Below are positions 16,294 to 26,250 of a stretch of 64,000 nucleotides of DNA, one piece after another. Both the position numbers and the translations under genes were made by a program. Origin of the DNA: CAWAND01 sp963727915 (GTDB taxonomy: Bacteria; Chloroflexota; Anaerolineae; Anaerolineales; E44-bin32); the NCBI GenBank assembly GCA_963727915.1, contig CAVSID010000001.1:372001-436000 (forward strand). Reading direction: 5' to 3'. Below the pieces are notes generated by a model. That model made no database searches. It had not been told where the DNA came from and saw nothing but the letters and a program-made list of their open reading frames with translations. Within the stretch, counting starts at the first letter, position 1; each line of letters begins with the position of its first letter.

Positions 16294-18555
16294 CTAGGGC
16301 GTCGGGGTGGAGTCGCCACCCGAGCCGCCGCCATCCGGTGTAGGCGTGGCGGTCCTGATCACACCGATTTGGGATTCCCAAGGGTACAGAGAAAGTGGCC
16401 GTCCGAAGAAGTAGGACTCGATGATCCTCCGCACCACCGGCGCCGCCCAGTCAGAGCCCTCCCCCTGGTTTTCGACGATCACGGCCACAGCGATGTCGGG
16501 CTTGTCCTCACGGCCCTCGAAAGTGTAGGCGCCGAACCAGGCGTTGGGCTCTTCTTGCGCCGTTTGGGCCGTGCCCGTCTTGCCGGCGATGTTGAGATTG
16601 AGCCCCAGGAAGCGGTTGCGGGCTGTCCCCTTGGGACCCCGCACGACCTGAACCATGGAGTCTTCGATGGCTTTGAGATCGGAGTCGCTCAGGGGCAGCT
16701 TCCCCTGGACTTCGGGGGAGAACTGGCTCTTGACATCGCCGACGGCGTTTTCCACCTTCTGGACCAGTTGAGGCCGGAAGAGGGTGCCGCCGTTGCCGAC
16801 CGCCGCCACGTAGCGTGCGACCTGGAGAGGTGTGGCCTGCAGAAAGCCCTGGCCGATCGCCAGGTTGACCACGTCGCCGATACCCCATGGCAAATCATTG
16901 CGCTGGGCCTTGGTCTCGGGGCTGGGAACCAGGCCGGCTTCGTCGCCGATCTCAATCCCAGTGGCCGAACCAAGACCGAACGCCTTGGCCATATCGGGCA
17001 GCGCCTCGGGCAGGCCCTTATTGAACAGGTCGTAGCCAATGTGGAAGAACCAGGGATTGCATGATCGCTCCAGCCCCTGCATGAGGGTAATTTCTCCTTG
17101 GGCCGGCAGACCGCGTTCGTAGGTCCAGTCGTTGAGGGGGCCGATGCTGGGATCTTCGTTCCACTGGTTACCGCAATTGTAGATGGTCTGCGGCGTGAAG
17201 TAACCCGACTTGAGCGCCGCCGCCATGGTGATGATCTTAAACAGGGAGCCCACGGGGTAGGTGCCGTGTGTGGCTCGATTGACGAACGGCTGGTTGGGGT
17301 TCTGATATAGGTCGGTCAGGCCCGTGCTGCTGTTGGGATTTTGCGCGTTGAACAGGTTGGGGTCGAAACCCGGCGAAGAGGCGATCGCCAGCACGGCGCC
17401 CGAGTCGCGGTCCAAGACGACCGCCGCTGCCCGGACCTGCTCGGGCATCGAGGCCAGCGCCTGCTGGGCATAAAGCTGCAGATCGCGGTCCAGGTTGGTA
17501 TAGACGGCGTAGGGAGGTTCTGGATCGCGCGAGGCCAGCTCTTTGAGGACGTTGTTGCCGGAGTCGAGCACGTAGAGCGTGCCTCCCGGCGTGCCCCGCA
17601 AATCGCTCTCGTACACTGCCTCCAGACCATCCTGGCCAATAAAAGCGTCTTTGCGATAGCCGAGACGCTGATACTGTTCAACTTGTTCGGCCTGGATTTG
17701 GGCCACGTAGCCAACCGAGTGCGGCGCCAGGCCGCCATTGGGGTAGTAGCGGCCCTGATACACGGCCCACTGCACACCGCCCGTGGCCGCCAGCGTCCCC
17801 TGATAGCGCTGGAATTCATCCAGCGATACTTCACCCAGGTTGACACGCCAATCGGTGGAGCGGATGTCGTCGTACAGGGCTTTGATGTTGTCGGCCGGTC
17901 TGTCGAGCAGGCGGCTGAGGGCAGAGAGCATGTTTGAACTCGGCGTCACCGTCACCGATCTGATTGGGCACGATCCACAGGGCGACAACGTCCCCCTGGG
18001 TGGCCAGCGCCAGTCCGTTGCGGTCGTAGATGTTGGCCCGCACCGGCGTGTCGACCTGCATCGAGAGTTGGTTGCCGTTGGCCAGATCGGGCATGATGTC
18101 GCTGTCTGACCAGGCCACCTTCCACTGATTGTCCTCGCGCGTCATATCCATATAGGTCTCGACCACGAAGTCGCCCACGACCGAGCTGTGAAAGGTGACG
18201 CGGTAGCGGACCTGGGCCGTGTCCGGGTGCACCAGCGATGAGACGATTTCCGTATCGAGTCCCGCTCAGGGCAGCCTGGGTGACGACGAAGTCGTAGCGA
18301 TCGACGAAGGCCTGTTTGGTGATTCCCGCCTGGGTCAGCGAGCTCAGCCTGGCGTACATGCTGTCATAGTCGTTCTGCTTCCAGGCATCCAGAAACTGGC
18401 TCGCCGCCGCCTCAGCGTCCGGAGCGGGCGTGTTGCGCACCAGGGGACCGGGCAGGGTTGGCGTCAGCGCCGGTGTCGCCGACCCAGAGCCAAATAGGCT
18501 ACAGCTGCTTGTGAAAATCGTCACAAGCAATAAGGTCGGGCAGCAGACGTTTCAT
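16294..18555 (-). CDS. Class B penicillin-binding protein with NTF2-like N-terminal domain (two to three frame breaks)
   Basis: This extracytoplasmic transpeptidase cross-links peptidoglycan. An N-terminal MecA-like NTF2 domain (EAAASQFLDAWKQNDYDSMY) precedes the dimerisation domain and the transpeptidase domain. The catalytic motifs are SxxK in PVGSLFKIIT, SxN at SCN in LERSCNPWFF, and KTG in IAGKTGTAQ. The tail is threonine/proline rich. The frame breaks near 18262 and 17940. A third break near 18535 would join MKRLLPDL to LLVTIFTSSCS, creating a lipoprotein signal with a cysteine after TSS. About 750 residues if repaired. Its start overlaps the end of maf. Confidence 0.88.
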
Positions 18556-19224
18556 GCGGCACCCCGAACCGCCCCGCGCCATGGGGCGATCGCGTGGCGG
18601 CCGTAGGACTGGCAGATCTGTCCCAGGTCCTGAGGCGGGCTGTAACCCAATGCGCTCATGCGCCTGGCCCAAACCGCACAGCGGCAGACCCATCACGTTC
18701 GTGAAACAGTCAGAAAACGCCTTCAAGTCCACCGGGTTGAAGTCCTCATCTTGTATGCCGTAAGCGCCGGCCTTATCCATCGGACTTCCCGTCGCCACAT
18801 AGGCGCCGATCTGCGCCTGGGAGAAGCTTCGCATGGGAACCCGCGAATGCGTGACGCAGGCAGCTCGGCGGCCGGACACGGGCTCGATCAACGTCAACCC
18901 GGTCAACACGTCATGCGTCCGACCGGCCAGCTTCATGAGCATCGCTTGGGCGTCGGCGGCCGTCCCCGGCTTGCCCAGAATCTGCCCATCCTGCACGACG
19001 ATCGTATCGGCGCCCAGCACCAGCTGGGCACCTTCGGCGGCCGCCAGCGCGCCTTCAGCTTTGGAGTCGGCCAGGCGCTGAACCAGCACCTCCGGGGACT
19101 CATCCGGTCGAATCTGCTCGGAGATCCCCACTGGTTGCACGCGCACATCGGCCCCGGATTGGGCGAGCAGCTGGCTACGCCTGGGTGAGGCCGAGGCCAG
19201 CACGATGGTCAATTTCGAGAGCAT
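18499..19224 (-). CDS. maf: Maf-family nucleotide pyrophosphatase
   Basis: Maf proteins hydrolyse non-canonical or methylated nucleoside triphosphates and are linked to septum inhibition. The signature LASASPRRSQLL opens the protein. EIDP-type catalytic acids are represented by VLGADTIVVQDGQILGKP, and the core ends at KAGAYGIQDEDF and NVMGLPL. The ATG at 19224 is chosen because the Maf fold begins there, although a GTG at 19257 is also open. The last about 40 residues (after AHERIG) look like out-of-frame translation running into the PBP signal sequence, so the true C-terminus may be nearer 18600. Confidence 0.9.
   Translation of the reverse strand: MLSKLTIVLASASPRRSQLLAQSGADVRVQPVGISEQIRPDESPEVLVQRLADSKAEGALAAAEGAQLVLGADTIVVQDGQILGKPGTAADAQAMLMKLAGRTHDVLTGLTLIEPVSGRRAACVTHSRVPMRSFSQAQIGAYVATGSPMDKAGAYGIQDEDFNPVDLKAFSDCFTNVMGLPLCGLGQAHERIGLQPASGPGTDLPVLRPPRDRPMARGGSGCRMKRLLPDLIACDDFHKQL
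18509..18526. promoter_or_regulatory. TTGTG-N8-CACAA palindrome near the PBP start
   Basis: TTGTGAAAATCGTCACAA is a perfect TTGTG-N8-CACAA site. It lies inside the overlap of the maf end and the PBP signal-peptide coding region, so an operator role is possible but not at the usual promoter position. Confidence 0.35.
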
Positions 19225-19364
19225 CGAATGCAAAACCCACCCTTCGCCTCCAGCCACATGGGCTGAAAGTACACCTGGGGCGGAATTCTAACACACGGGC
19301 TGGCCTCGTCTTCGCGAGGGGGAACCGAGCCATTCTTCCCCGATGGTAGAATGGCCGCATATTC

Positions 19365-20793
19365 ATGCCCGATCTCTTCGACCACGCCATGTCCACACGG
19401 CTCGCACAGGAGGCCCCCCTCGCCGCCCGCATGCGGCCGCGCCGCTTCGACGAGTTCACCGGGCAAGCACACATCGTCGGCCAGGGCAAACTGCTCCGTC
19501 GGGCGATCGAAGCCGACCGCCTTTTCTCGTCGATCATCCTGTGGGGACCCCCGGGCACGGGCAAGACCACCCTGGCGATGATCGTCGCCAACTCCACCAA
19601 GTCCTACTTCGAGACCATTTCGGCCGTGCTGGCCGGCAAAGCAGAGCTCCGCGAGGTGATCGCCGCCGCGCAGGAGAGACGGAAGCTCTATCAAACCCGG
19701 ACAATCCTGTTCGTCGATGAGGTGCACCGATGGAACAAGGCGCAGCAGGACGCTTTGCTGCCCCTCGTCGAACAGGGCCTGGTCACCTTTGTTGGGGCCA
19801 CCACAGAGAACCCGTACTTCGAGGTCATCGGAGCGCTCGTGTCCCGCTCGCGCATCTTCCAGCTGCGAGCCCTAACCGATGAAGATGTGGCCGCCATCAT
19901 TCAGCAAGCCCTGAGCGACGAAGAAAGAGGCTACGGTCGGCGGGATGTGGAATTGGATCCCGACGCGCTGGCCCATCTCGTCCAGGTCGCCGGCGGAGAT
20001 GCTCGCAACGCGTTGAACGCGCTCGAATTGGCGGTAGAGACCACTCCGCCGAAGGCCGCCGGGGGCGTCCATATCACGCTTGACGTCGCGCAAGAGTCCA
20101 TCCAGCGCCGCGCCGTCCTGTACGACAAAGACGGCGACGCACACTATGACACTATCTCCGCCTTCATCAAATCCGTGCGCGGCTCAGACCCCGACGCTGC
20201 CCTCTACTGGCTGGCCAAGATGCTCTACGCCGGCGAAGTCGCCGCGCTTCATCATGCGCCGGCTCCTGATCCTGGCATCGGAGGATATCGGACTGGGCGA
20301 CCCGATGGGGCTGGTGGTGGCCGCGGCCGCGTCGCAGTCCTTTGAGTTCATCGGGATGCCGGAGGGCGTCTATCCCCTGGTGGAGGCGACACTCTACTTG
20401 GCCACGGCGCCCAAGTCCAACACGGCGACGGCCTACTTCAAGGCGTACCGCATGGTCGAAGACAGGGGCATCATCGACGTCCCCGACCATCTTCGGGATT
20501 CAAATCGCGACGCCGCTGCGCTTGGACATGGCGAAGGCTATGTCTATCCCCACGAAGCTCCCGGCCATCACATCGGCCAACAGTACCTTCCCAAGGACCT
20601 GCTCGGGACCTACTTTTACAGCCCATCCGATGAGGGATACGAAGAACAGGTCAAGGTCCGGCTGGAGCGCTGGCGCGAGGCGCAGCGCAGGGCTTTGGGT
20701 TTGACACGGGAGGAATACCTGCCCGAGCTGACCGAAGACGAGATCCAGAGTTTGAAGCGCCAACAGCCCAGCCGCTCAGGAGGCGAGGGCTAG
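19365..20793 (+). CDS. rarA: Replication-associated recombination ATPase RarA/MgsA (one frame break)
   Basis: RarA is a clamp-loader-like AAA+ ATPase acting at stalled forks. Walker A is GPPGTGKTT and Walker B ILFVDEVHRWNKAQQD. Sensor 1 is VGATTENPYFEV and sensor 2 lies in GGDARNALNALELA. The C-terminal tetramerisation region RRLLILASEDIGLGDP and GYVYPHEAPGHH is diagnostic of the family. The frame breaks near 20240 (LYAGE / PRFIMRRLL). Length is about 476 residues if repaired. The ATG at 19365 lies 12 bases after a TAGAAT -10 box. Confidence 0.95.
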
Positions 20794-20804
20794 CGCGCGG
20801 GACT

Positions 20805-21429
20805 ATGACCACTGTGCTGCTTATCCGCCACGGACAGAATGACTTCGTCAGCAAGCACAAGCTGGCCGGTTGGCTGCCGGATGTCCATCTCAATGATGTG
20901 GGGCGCGCACAGGCGGCTGCCGTGGCGGCCTCGCTTGGCGTCTGTCAAACTGCACGCGGTGTATGCCAGCCCGCTTGACCGGACCATGGAAACCGCCGCG
21001 CCCATCGCCGAGGCCCAGGGCCTCGAGGTGCAGATTTGCCCTGGCCTGGGAGAGCTGAAGGTGGGCAAGTGGGAGGGCCGCAGCCTAAGGTCGCTGCGGC
21101 GGCTGAAGATGTGGCAGCGGGTGCAGAATGCCCCTTCGCTGGCGCGCTTTCCCGGCGGGGAGTCCTTTGCCGAGGCCCAGGCCAGGATCGTTGCCGAGCT
21201 GGACACCCTGATCAACAAACACACATCCAAGAAGGCCGTGATTGCCTGCGTGTCCCACTCGGACATGATCAAGCTGGCCATCGCCCACTTCGTCGGCCTG
21301 CCTCTTGACCTGTTCCAGCGACTGGTGGTCGATCCGGGATCGATCAGCGTCCTCGCCTTCCACGGGGGCCACATGCGCCTGGTCAAACTCAACGACGCCA
21401 CCGCCTCGCGCCAGGCCGAGACGCGATGA
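20805..21429 (+). CDS. Histidine-phosphatase (phosphomutase-like, MSMEG_4193-type; one frame break)
   Basis: The catalytic histidine is in VLLIRHGQND at the N-terminus. The frame breaks near 20940, after which YASPLDRTMETAAPIAEA and the second histidine in IACVSHSDMIKLA follow. The product is about 208 residues of the 2,3-bisphosphoglycerate-mutase superfamily. It is followed by DUF3090 and an SCO1664-type gene, the same order known from Actinobacteria, where this member is called MSMEG_4193 family. That context makes a general glycolytic mutase unlikely. Twelve bases separate it from rarA. Confidence 0.85.
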
Positions 21430-21499
21430 TATACTTCGGCTAGCGTCGGGCTGGCCGAGCCCACAGCCTCATACAACGACCTATTCCCGAGCTGTGCAC

Positions 21500-22028
21500 A
21501 TGCCTGCGTTGGAATTCAACCTCAGACCAGTAGATCGCATCACCTCGGGTGCCATCGGCGCCCCGGGCAAGCGCGTCTTCTACATCCAGGCGAGCAAGGA
21601 CGATGAACTGGTCACCCTCATCGTCGAAAAGACGCAGATCCAGTCTTTGGCCGTGGGTGTGGAGCAGTTCTTGGATGAGCTGATCGCCCGCGTTCCGGAG
21701 CTCTCCGATGAGGAGGCCGAGTACGACGAGGCCGACATGGCATTGCAACGTCCCATCGATCCTGCCTTCCGTGTCGGGCAGCTTGGGCTCGGCTATGACG
21801 ACTTCGAATGATCTGATGGTGCTGGTTGCGCGCGAAATCCAGCCGGAAGAGAGCCAACCGGACGAGCCCGGTGTCGCCCGCTTTTGGTGCACCAGGGACC
21901 AAATGCGCAGGATGTGCCAATGGGGGGTCGAAGTGGCCAGCCACGGCCGTGCCATCTGCGGCAATTGCGGCCAGCCCATCGACCCTGAAGGGCACTTCTG
22001 CCCGAAGCGCAACGGCCACAAGCACTAG
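21500..22028 (+). CDS. DUF3090 family protein (one frame break)
   Basis: The protein begins MPALEFNLRPVDRITSGAIG and includes GKRVFYIQASKDDELVTLIV, typical of DUF3090. A frame break near 21805 separates this from the C-terminal zinc-ribbon-like part CGNCGQPIDPEGHFCPKRNG, also part of the family. The repaired length is about 176 residues, matching the family. Its biochemical role is unknown. Its neighbours are always a phosphomutase-like protein and a kinase-like SCO1664 protein, as here. A TATACT box lies about 65 bases upstream. Confidence 0.88.
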
Positions 22029-22076
22029 GTGCCCCTGCCCGCCGCAGGCTCACGTCAAGTTTCAGGCCCGGTCCGT

Positions 22077-22809
22077 ATGCCCTTGCCCGCTAATCCGTCC
22101 AACTCGGAGATCCTGAACGACCTTGCCGATGGCGAGCTGACCCTCGAAGGCCAGTTCATGTACGGCTCCAACTTCACCTTCCTGGTCCGAGTTCGACTGC
22201 GGAGATCGCATCCGCCGGGCTGTCTACAAGCCTTCCCAGGGCGAGCGGCCCTTGTGGGACTTTCCAACCGGCACACTGGCCGCCCGCGAAGCGGCCGCCT
22301 ACGTCGTCAGCCAACAACTGGGGTGGGACTTGGTGCCTCCCACGGTCATGCGGGACACGGGACCCGAGGGGCCCGGCTCCCTCCAGTTGTTCGTCGACGC
22401 TGATCCCGAGCACCACTATTTCACCGTGACCGATGAACAGAAGCCGCGACTGATACCCGCGGCCCTGTTTGACGCCTTGGTCAACAATGCCGACCGCAAG
22501 GGCGGACATGTGTTGTTTGATGCTCAGGACCACATGTGGCTCATCGATCACGGAGTGTGCTTCCACGTACAACCCAAGCTGCGGACGGTGATCTGGGATT
22601 TCGCCGGTCAGGCCATCCCGCAGGAGCTGAAAGAAGATCTGGTGGGATTTCGAGATGCGCTCCGACAAGGGGCAGCCCGAAGCCTCCTCGAGCCCCTGCT
22701 TTCGGAAGCCGAGATTGAGACGCTCGATCTCCGGGCGGAGCAGCTGATCGACTCCGGATGCATGCCCTTGCCCGGCCCAGGCCGCCACTACCCTTGGCCG
22801 CTGATCTAG
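22077..22809 (+). CDS. SCO1664-family kinase-like protein (one frame break)
   Basis: After a short start (ELTLEGQFMYGSNFTFL) and a break near 22186, the protein continues CGDRIRRAVYKPSQGERPLW. It then shows NNADRKGGHVLFD and MWLIDHGVCFH, which resemble the ATP-lysine, catalytic-loop N-x-D and DFG-like motifs of PI3/PI4-kinase folds. SCO1664 proteins have exactly this layout. Length is about 244 residues. The GTG at 22029, directly after the DUF3090 stop, is an alternative start. Substrate unknown. Confidence 0.82.
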
Positions 22810-22872
22810 GCAGCTTTCGCAGCGGGTTGAGGTGCCGCGGCCGCCATCGTCCCGGAACGGAGTTGGTGTGAT

Positions 22873-23964
22873 ATGCGAGAAATGCGTCTGGTGCTTATCG
22901 GCTTTGGCAATGTCGGCCGCGCTCTGGGGCGTTTGCTGGTTGAAAAACGGCAGGCGCTCGAGGACCACTACGAACTAGCCTGGCAGGTCGTCGGCATAGC
23001 CACCGGCAGCCACGGAACCGTCTTTGCCACGGGTGGCATCGATCTGAGCGCAGCCTCTCTCCCAGTTGAAGACGGCCGCAGCCTGACCGCGCTGCCGGGC
23101 GTGGAGTCAGTGGACGGGCCGATCCCCCTGCTGCGCGCTTCGCACGCCGATATCCTCTTTGAAAACTCACCCGTCGACTACGCAGCCGGGCAGCCGGCGG
23201 TCGACCACATCCGGACTGGGCTCGAGTTGGGTATGCACGCCGTGACGGCCAACAAGGGCCCCGTTGTCCATGCCTATCGAGAATTGGCCAGCCTGGCCCG
23301 GGCGAATGGTGTGAGGTTCCTCTTCGAGTCCTCCGTCATGGACGGGGCTCCGATATTCTCTCTCTGGCGGGAAACCCTTCCGGCTGCCAAGCTTCGAGGC
23401 TTCCGCGGTGTGCTCAACTCCACTACCAATCTGATCCTGGGGTTGATGGAAAACGGCAGTTCATTCGACGATGCCGTAGCCCACGCCCAAGCCATCGGGA
23501 TCGCCGAGACCGATCCTTCGGGCGATATCGACGGCTGGGACGCCAGCGTCAAAGTTGCCGCCCTGGCCACGGTCCTGATGGACCATCCGATGACCCCCGA
23601 CCAGGTCGAGCGGATGGGAATTCGCCACCTCACCCTGGAAGATGTCAACCGAGCGACCGAGGACGGGAAACGCTGGAAGCTGGTCTGCCAGGCAGAATCT
23701 CATGATGGCGAGGTGACCGCATCGGTCCAGCCGATGCTCCTGGCCGGTGACGACCCGCTCTACCAGGTGAGCGGCACGTCATCCGCTGTCACGTTCTGGT
23801 CCGACGTTCTCGGCCCATTGACTGTTACCGAAGCCGATCCTGGACCCCAGACGACCGCCTATGGGCTGCTTGCTGATTTCGTCCGCGCAGCCACCGGCGA
23901 TCTCGGCGCAGTTGTTTCGGACAACTGGGCATCGGGGCTTGACCTGCCCTCAGAAAGGTTGTAG
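22873..23964 (+). CDS. hom: Homoserine dehydrogenase, short form without ACT domain
   Basis: The enzyme reduces aspartate semialdehyde to homoserine for threonine and methionine. The NAD(P) motif is LIGFGNVGRALG. The family residues TANKGPVVHAY, the substrate region GVLNSTTNLIL and DPSGDIDGWDASVKVAAL, with its catalytic lysine, are all present. At 363 residues it ends after the catalytic domain and lacks the C-terminal ACT domain that gives threonine feedback in longer forms. No other threonine genes adjoin it. The start ATG at 22873 has a weak CGGAG site upstream. Confidence 0.92.
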   Translation: MREMRLVLIGFGNVGRALGRLLVEKRQALEDHYELAWQVVGIATGSHGTVFATGGIDLSAASLPVEDGRSLTALPGVESVDGPIPLLRASHADILFENSPVDYAAGQPAVDHIRTGLELGMHAVTANKGPVVHAYRELASLARANGVRFLFESSVMDGAPIFSLWRETLPAAKLRGFRGVLNSTTNLILGLMENGSSFDDAVAHAQAIGIAETDPSGDIDGWDASVKVAALATVLMDHPMTPDQVERMGIRHLTLEDVNRATEDGKRWKLVCQAESHDGEVTASVQPMLLAGDDPLYQVSGTSSAVTFWSDVLGPLTVTEADPGPQTTAYGLLADFVRAATGDLGAVVSDNWASGLDLPSERL

Positions 23965-24105
23965 AGTGATCGGGTATGCTTCAGGGTCAGCGAGGTGCAT
24001 GATGGCGATGTTTATCTGTTTCCGAGCGGAAGGCGATGGCGGCGAGTTGTCCGCTGTTACTTCCATGGAGCGCGCCTGCTGACGGCCTAGTTCTTTCGAC
24101 CACCA

Positions 24106-24140
24106 CCGCGGGCGTTCTCAAATGCCCGCGGTTTTCTTTT
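24106..24140 (+). terminator. Rho-independent terminator
   Basis: CCGCGGGC at 24106-24113 pairs with GCCCGCGG at 24124-24131 and is followed directly by TTTTCTTTT. It ends transcription from hom. Confidence 0.85.
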
Positions 24141-24154
24141 GGCCAGATTCCAAA

Positions 24155-24184
24155 GAGAGGCTGCGGGGTCCGCAGCCTCTTTTG
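24155..24184 (+). terminator. Second intrinsic terminator in tandem
   Basis: GAGGCTGCGG pairs with CCGCAGCCTC around a very short loop and is followed by TTTTG. The A-run before the stem makes it potentially bidirectional. Confidence 0.75.
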
Positions 24185-24284
24185 ATTCTGCAAGAGAACG
24201 GGGAAAGGGAATTGGGTTGAGCGCCGCAGTGAGCTGCAGGTCGTCCAGGGGGCAAACAAGGGGGATGGAGAGCAGGAGGAACCG

Positions 24285-25100
24285 ATGATGACAGAACAGA
24301 CGTGGGCGCTCCGCAGCCCCACCAGCCCATCAGGCCTGGCGGAGATGTACTGGGCCCTGAAGGATCACAGCCCGAACAGGGCCGATGGATCCTACACTGC
24401 CTATCGAGCGGTCATCGAGCGCCATGGAACGCCGGGGTTGCTGGTGGGCGCCGCTTCCGGCGGCTTGCTCATTGACCTGATTGCGGACGGGTATGAAGTT
24501 GACGCTGCCGAACCGTCGGCGGTCATGCGCTCCTACCTGCTCCGGCTGGCACTTGAACGCAAGCTTCGACTAACGCTGTACGCCGTAGGCATGGAGCACA
24601 TGGACTTGGATCGGCAGTACAACTCGGTTCTGGTGCCATACGGGACGATGATGCTGCTCACCGACCGTCGGCGCGTGCTGCGGGCGTTGAGCGCAATCTA
24701 TCGTCACCTGCTGCCTGGTGGCGCCCTGGCGTTCAATGTCGAACTGCCGGCCGCGCTGCTGCGCGGCTCGGAGAGCCACCTCGGAGATGCCAGCCAGGTT
24801 CCGCTCCGCCTCGAGGCCTCAGATGGTGCATCGCTCATGGCTGAGCGCCGCTTTCTCAGCCTCGATCCGGTGGATCAGATGTACACCGAGCAGCGCGTCT
24901 TTAGGCTCTACCACGACCAGGTGCTGGTCCGCCAGGAGTACCGCATGGTTCGCGAACGATGGTACTCCCGCCATGAGATGGCCATGATGCTCGCTTGGGC
25001 AGGGTTCGGTGACATCGAGGTTGTGGGTGTTGGACCTGATTTCACCCAACCGGGCCAGGCCGAACAGGTCAGCATGTTAATGTTCACCGCCCGCAAGTAG
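24285..25100 (+). CDS. Class I SAM-dependent methyltransferase
   Basis: The 271-residue soluble protein shows a SAM-binding glycine region GLLVGAASGGLLIDLIADG. The acidic residue after strand 2 (VDAAEPSAVM) and the post-motif region YNSVLVPYGTMMLLTD and LLPGGALAFNVELP are also there, as in ubiquinone/menaquinone-type methyltransferases. The substrate is unknown. The C-terminal EWRMVRERW-type strand region and DFTQPG ending do not point to a subfamily. A GGAGGA site precedes the ATG at 24285. Confidence 0.82.
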   Translation: MMTEQTWALRSPTSPSGLAEMYWALKDHSPNRADGSYTAYRAVIERHGTPGLLVGAASGGLLIDLIADGYEVDAAEPSAVMRSYLLRLALERKLRLTLYAVGMEHMDLDRQYNSVLVPYGTMMLLTDRRRVLRALSAIYRHLLPGGALAFNVELPAALLRGSESHLGDASQVPLRLEASDGASLMAERRFLSLDPVDQMYTEQRVFRLYHDQVLVRQEYRMVRERWYSRHEMAMMLAWAGFGDIEVVGVGPDFTQPGQAEQVSMLMFTARK

Positions 25101-25205
25101 CCCGGGGGCGACGGGCCCCGTCAAGGGAGCCTGTCGTTCCCGGCTCAAGGGCTGGAACACGACAGCCCAAACTGGTTCTTGCGAATGGAAATCAAGGGGT
25201 TAACC

Positions 25206-26222
25206 ATGAACGCTGAAGAAACTTCGAAGCGAACTTCCGCCGACGAGACGGATGTTGTGCTGCGCCCGTGGCGGGACGAGTCGGACCTGCCGGCGATCGC
25301 CGCCGTCCTCAACGCGAGCGTGGCCGCCGATGGGATCGACATCTACCGAAGCGTGGATGAGGTGCGCAACTTCTTGGAGCACACGCCGCACTTGGACCCT
25401 GAGAAGGACACCTTCCTCGCCGAAGCTGACGGCCGGCTTGTCGCCTATGGGGACGCGTCATGGAGCGATGAAATCGCAGGTGGACGCGTCTACCGCGTCG
25501 ACATGTACGTCTTGCCCGATTATCGGGCAACCACCCTTCCGGCCAGGCTGTTCACCAATGTGATTGATCGCCTGAAAGCCATTGCCGCCACGCACCCAGT
25601 CGTCCACCCCAAGTTCCTGCACATTGTCCTTGGTGAGTCAGAAGGCAGGCTGCGCACCGTCGTCGAGGCGAGGGGTTTCAAGCCCACGCGGACCTTCTAC
25701 CGTATGCTGCGTGCAGATCTCAAAGACATTCCCGACCTGCCCCTGCCGCCAGGGCTGGAGATCCGCAGGGTCGACCCGACTCATTTCCGGCCGATCTACA
25801 CTGCGATGAGGGAGGCCTTCCAGGATCATTGGGGCACACGCCCGGCATCGGAAGAGGACTACCAACGCTGGGTCAACGACCCGGTCGCCGATCCGGACTT
25901 GTGGCAAGTCGCCTGGGACGGGGACCAGGTCGCTGGGATGGTCCTCAACGTCATTGACGAAGAGGAGAACCGGCGCTACGATCGCGCTCGCGGCTACACG
26001 GAGGACATCTGTGTCAGGCGGCCTTGGCGGCGCCGCGGCCTGGCGAGAGCCCTCATCGCCCACAGCCTGAGGGTGGTGCGCGAAGCCGGCATGACCGAGG
26101 CCGCCTTGGGCGTGGACTCCGACAATCAGAATGGTGCCTTGGGTCTGTACCACGACCTGGGCTACGAAACGCAGTGGAAGTTCTTCGCCTACCGGAAACC
26201 CCTGACCCAAGAGGTGGGATGA
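25206..26222 (+). CDS. Tandem GNAT N-acetyltransferase
   Basis: The protein has two GNAT-like halves in 338 residues. The second is clearer: VRRPWRRRGLARALIAHSL is the acetyl-CoA pyrophosphate loop (R-x-x-G-x-A), followed by LGVDSDNQNGALGLYHDLGY. The first half (PWRDESDLPAIAAVLNASV, VDMYVLPDYRA) lacks a good loop. This two-domain layout is that of mycothiol-synthase-like proteins, but substrate and mycothiol production are not established. The ATG at 25206 with AAGGGG upstream is preferred to the earlier in-frame codons. Confidence 0.85.
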   Translation: MNAEETSKRTSADETDVVLRPWRDESDLPAIAAVLNASVAADGIDIYRSVDEVRNFLEHTPHLDPEKDTFLAEADGRLVAYGDASWSDEIAGGRVYRVDMYVLPDYRATTLPARLFTNVIDRLKAIAATHPVVHPKFLHIVLGESEGRLRTVVEARGFKPTRTFYRMLRADLKDIPDLPLPPGLEIRRVDPTHFRPIYTAMREAFQDHWGTRPASEEDYQRWVNDPVADPDLWQVAWDGDQVAGMVLNVIDEEENRRYDRARGYTEDICVRRPWRRRGLARALIAHSLRVVREAGMTEAALGVDSDNQNGALGLYHDLGYETQWKFFAYRKPLTQEVG

Positions 26223-26250
26223 GGTCACCGACGAAGACGGAGCGTAAGTA

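Larger units (their letters stand above)
23965..24284. other. Gap with two terminators; possible tiny ORF
   Basis: A 27-codon frame from ATG at 23999 to TGA at 24082 (MMAMFICFRAEGDGG...) is present but lacks a well-spaced ribosome site and is probably not a gene. The rest holds the two terminator hairpins listed separately. Confidence 0.4.

Noticed and set aside
16108..17064. A 318-codon plus-strand frame
   Set aside because: It is antisense to the PBP transpeptidase domain and rsgA start, both with clear motifs.
23999..24082. 27-codon open frame as a leader peptide
   Set aside because: It lies after hom and before two terminators, lacks a properly spaced ribosome site and has no run of regulatory codons.
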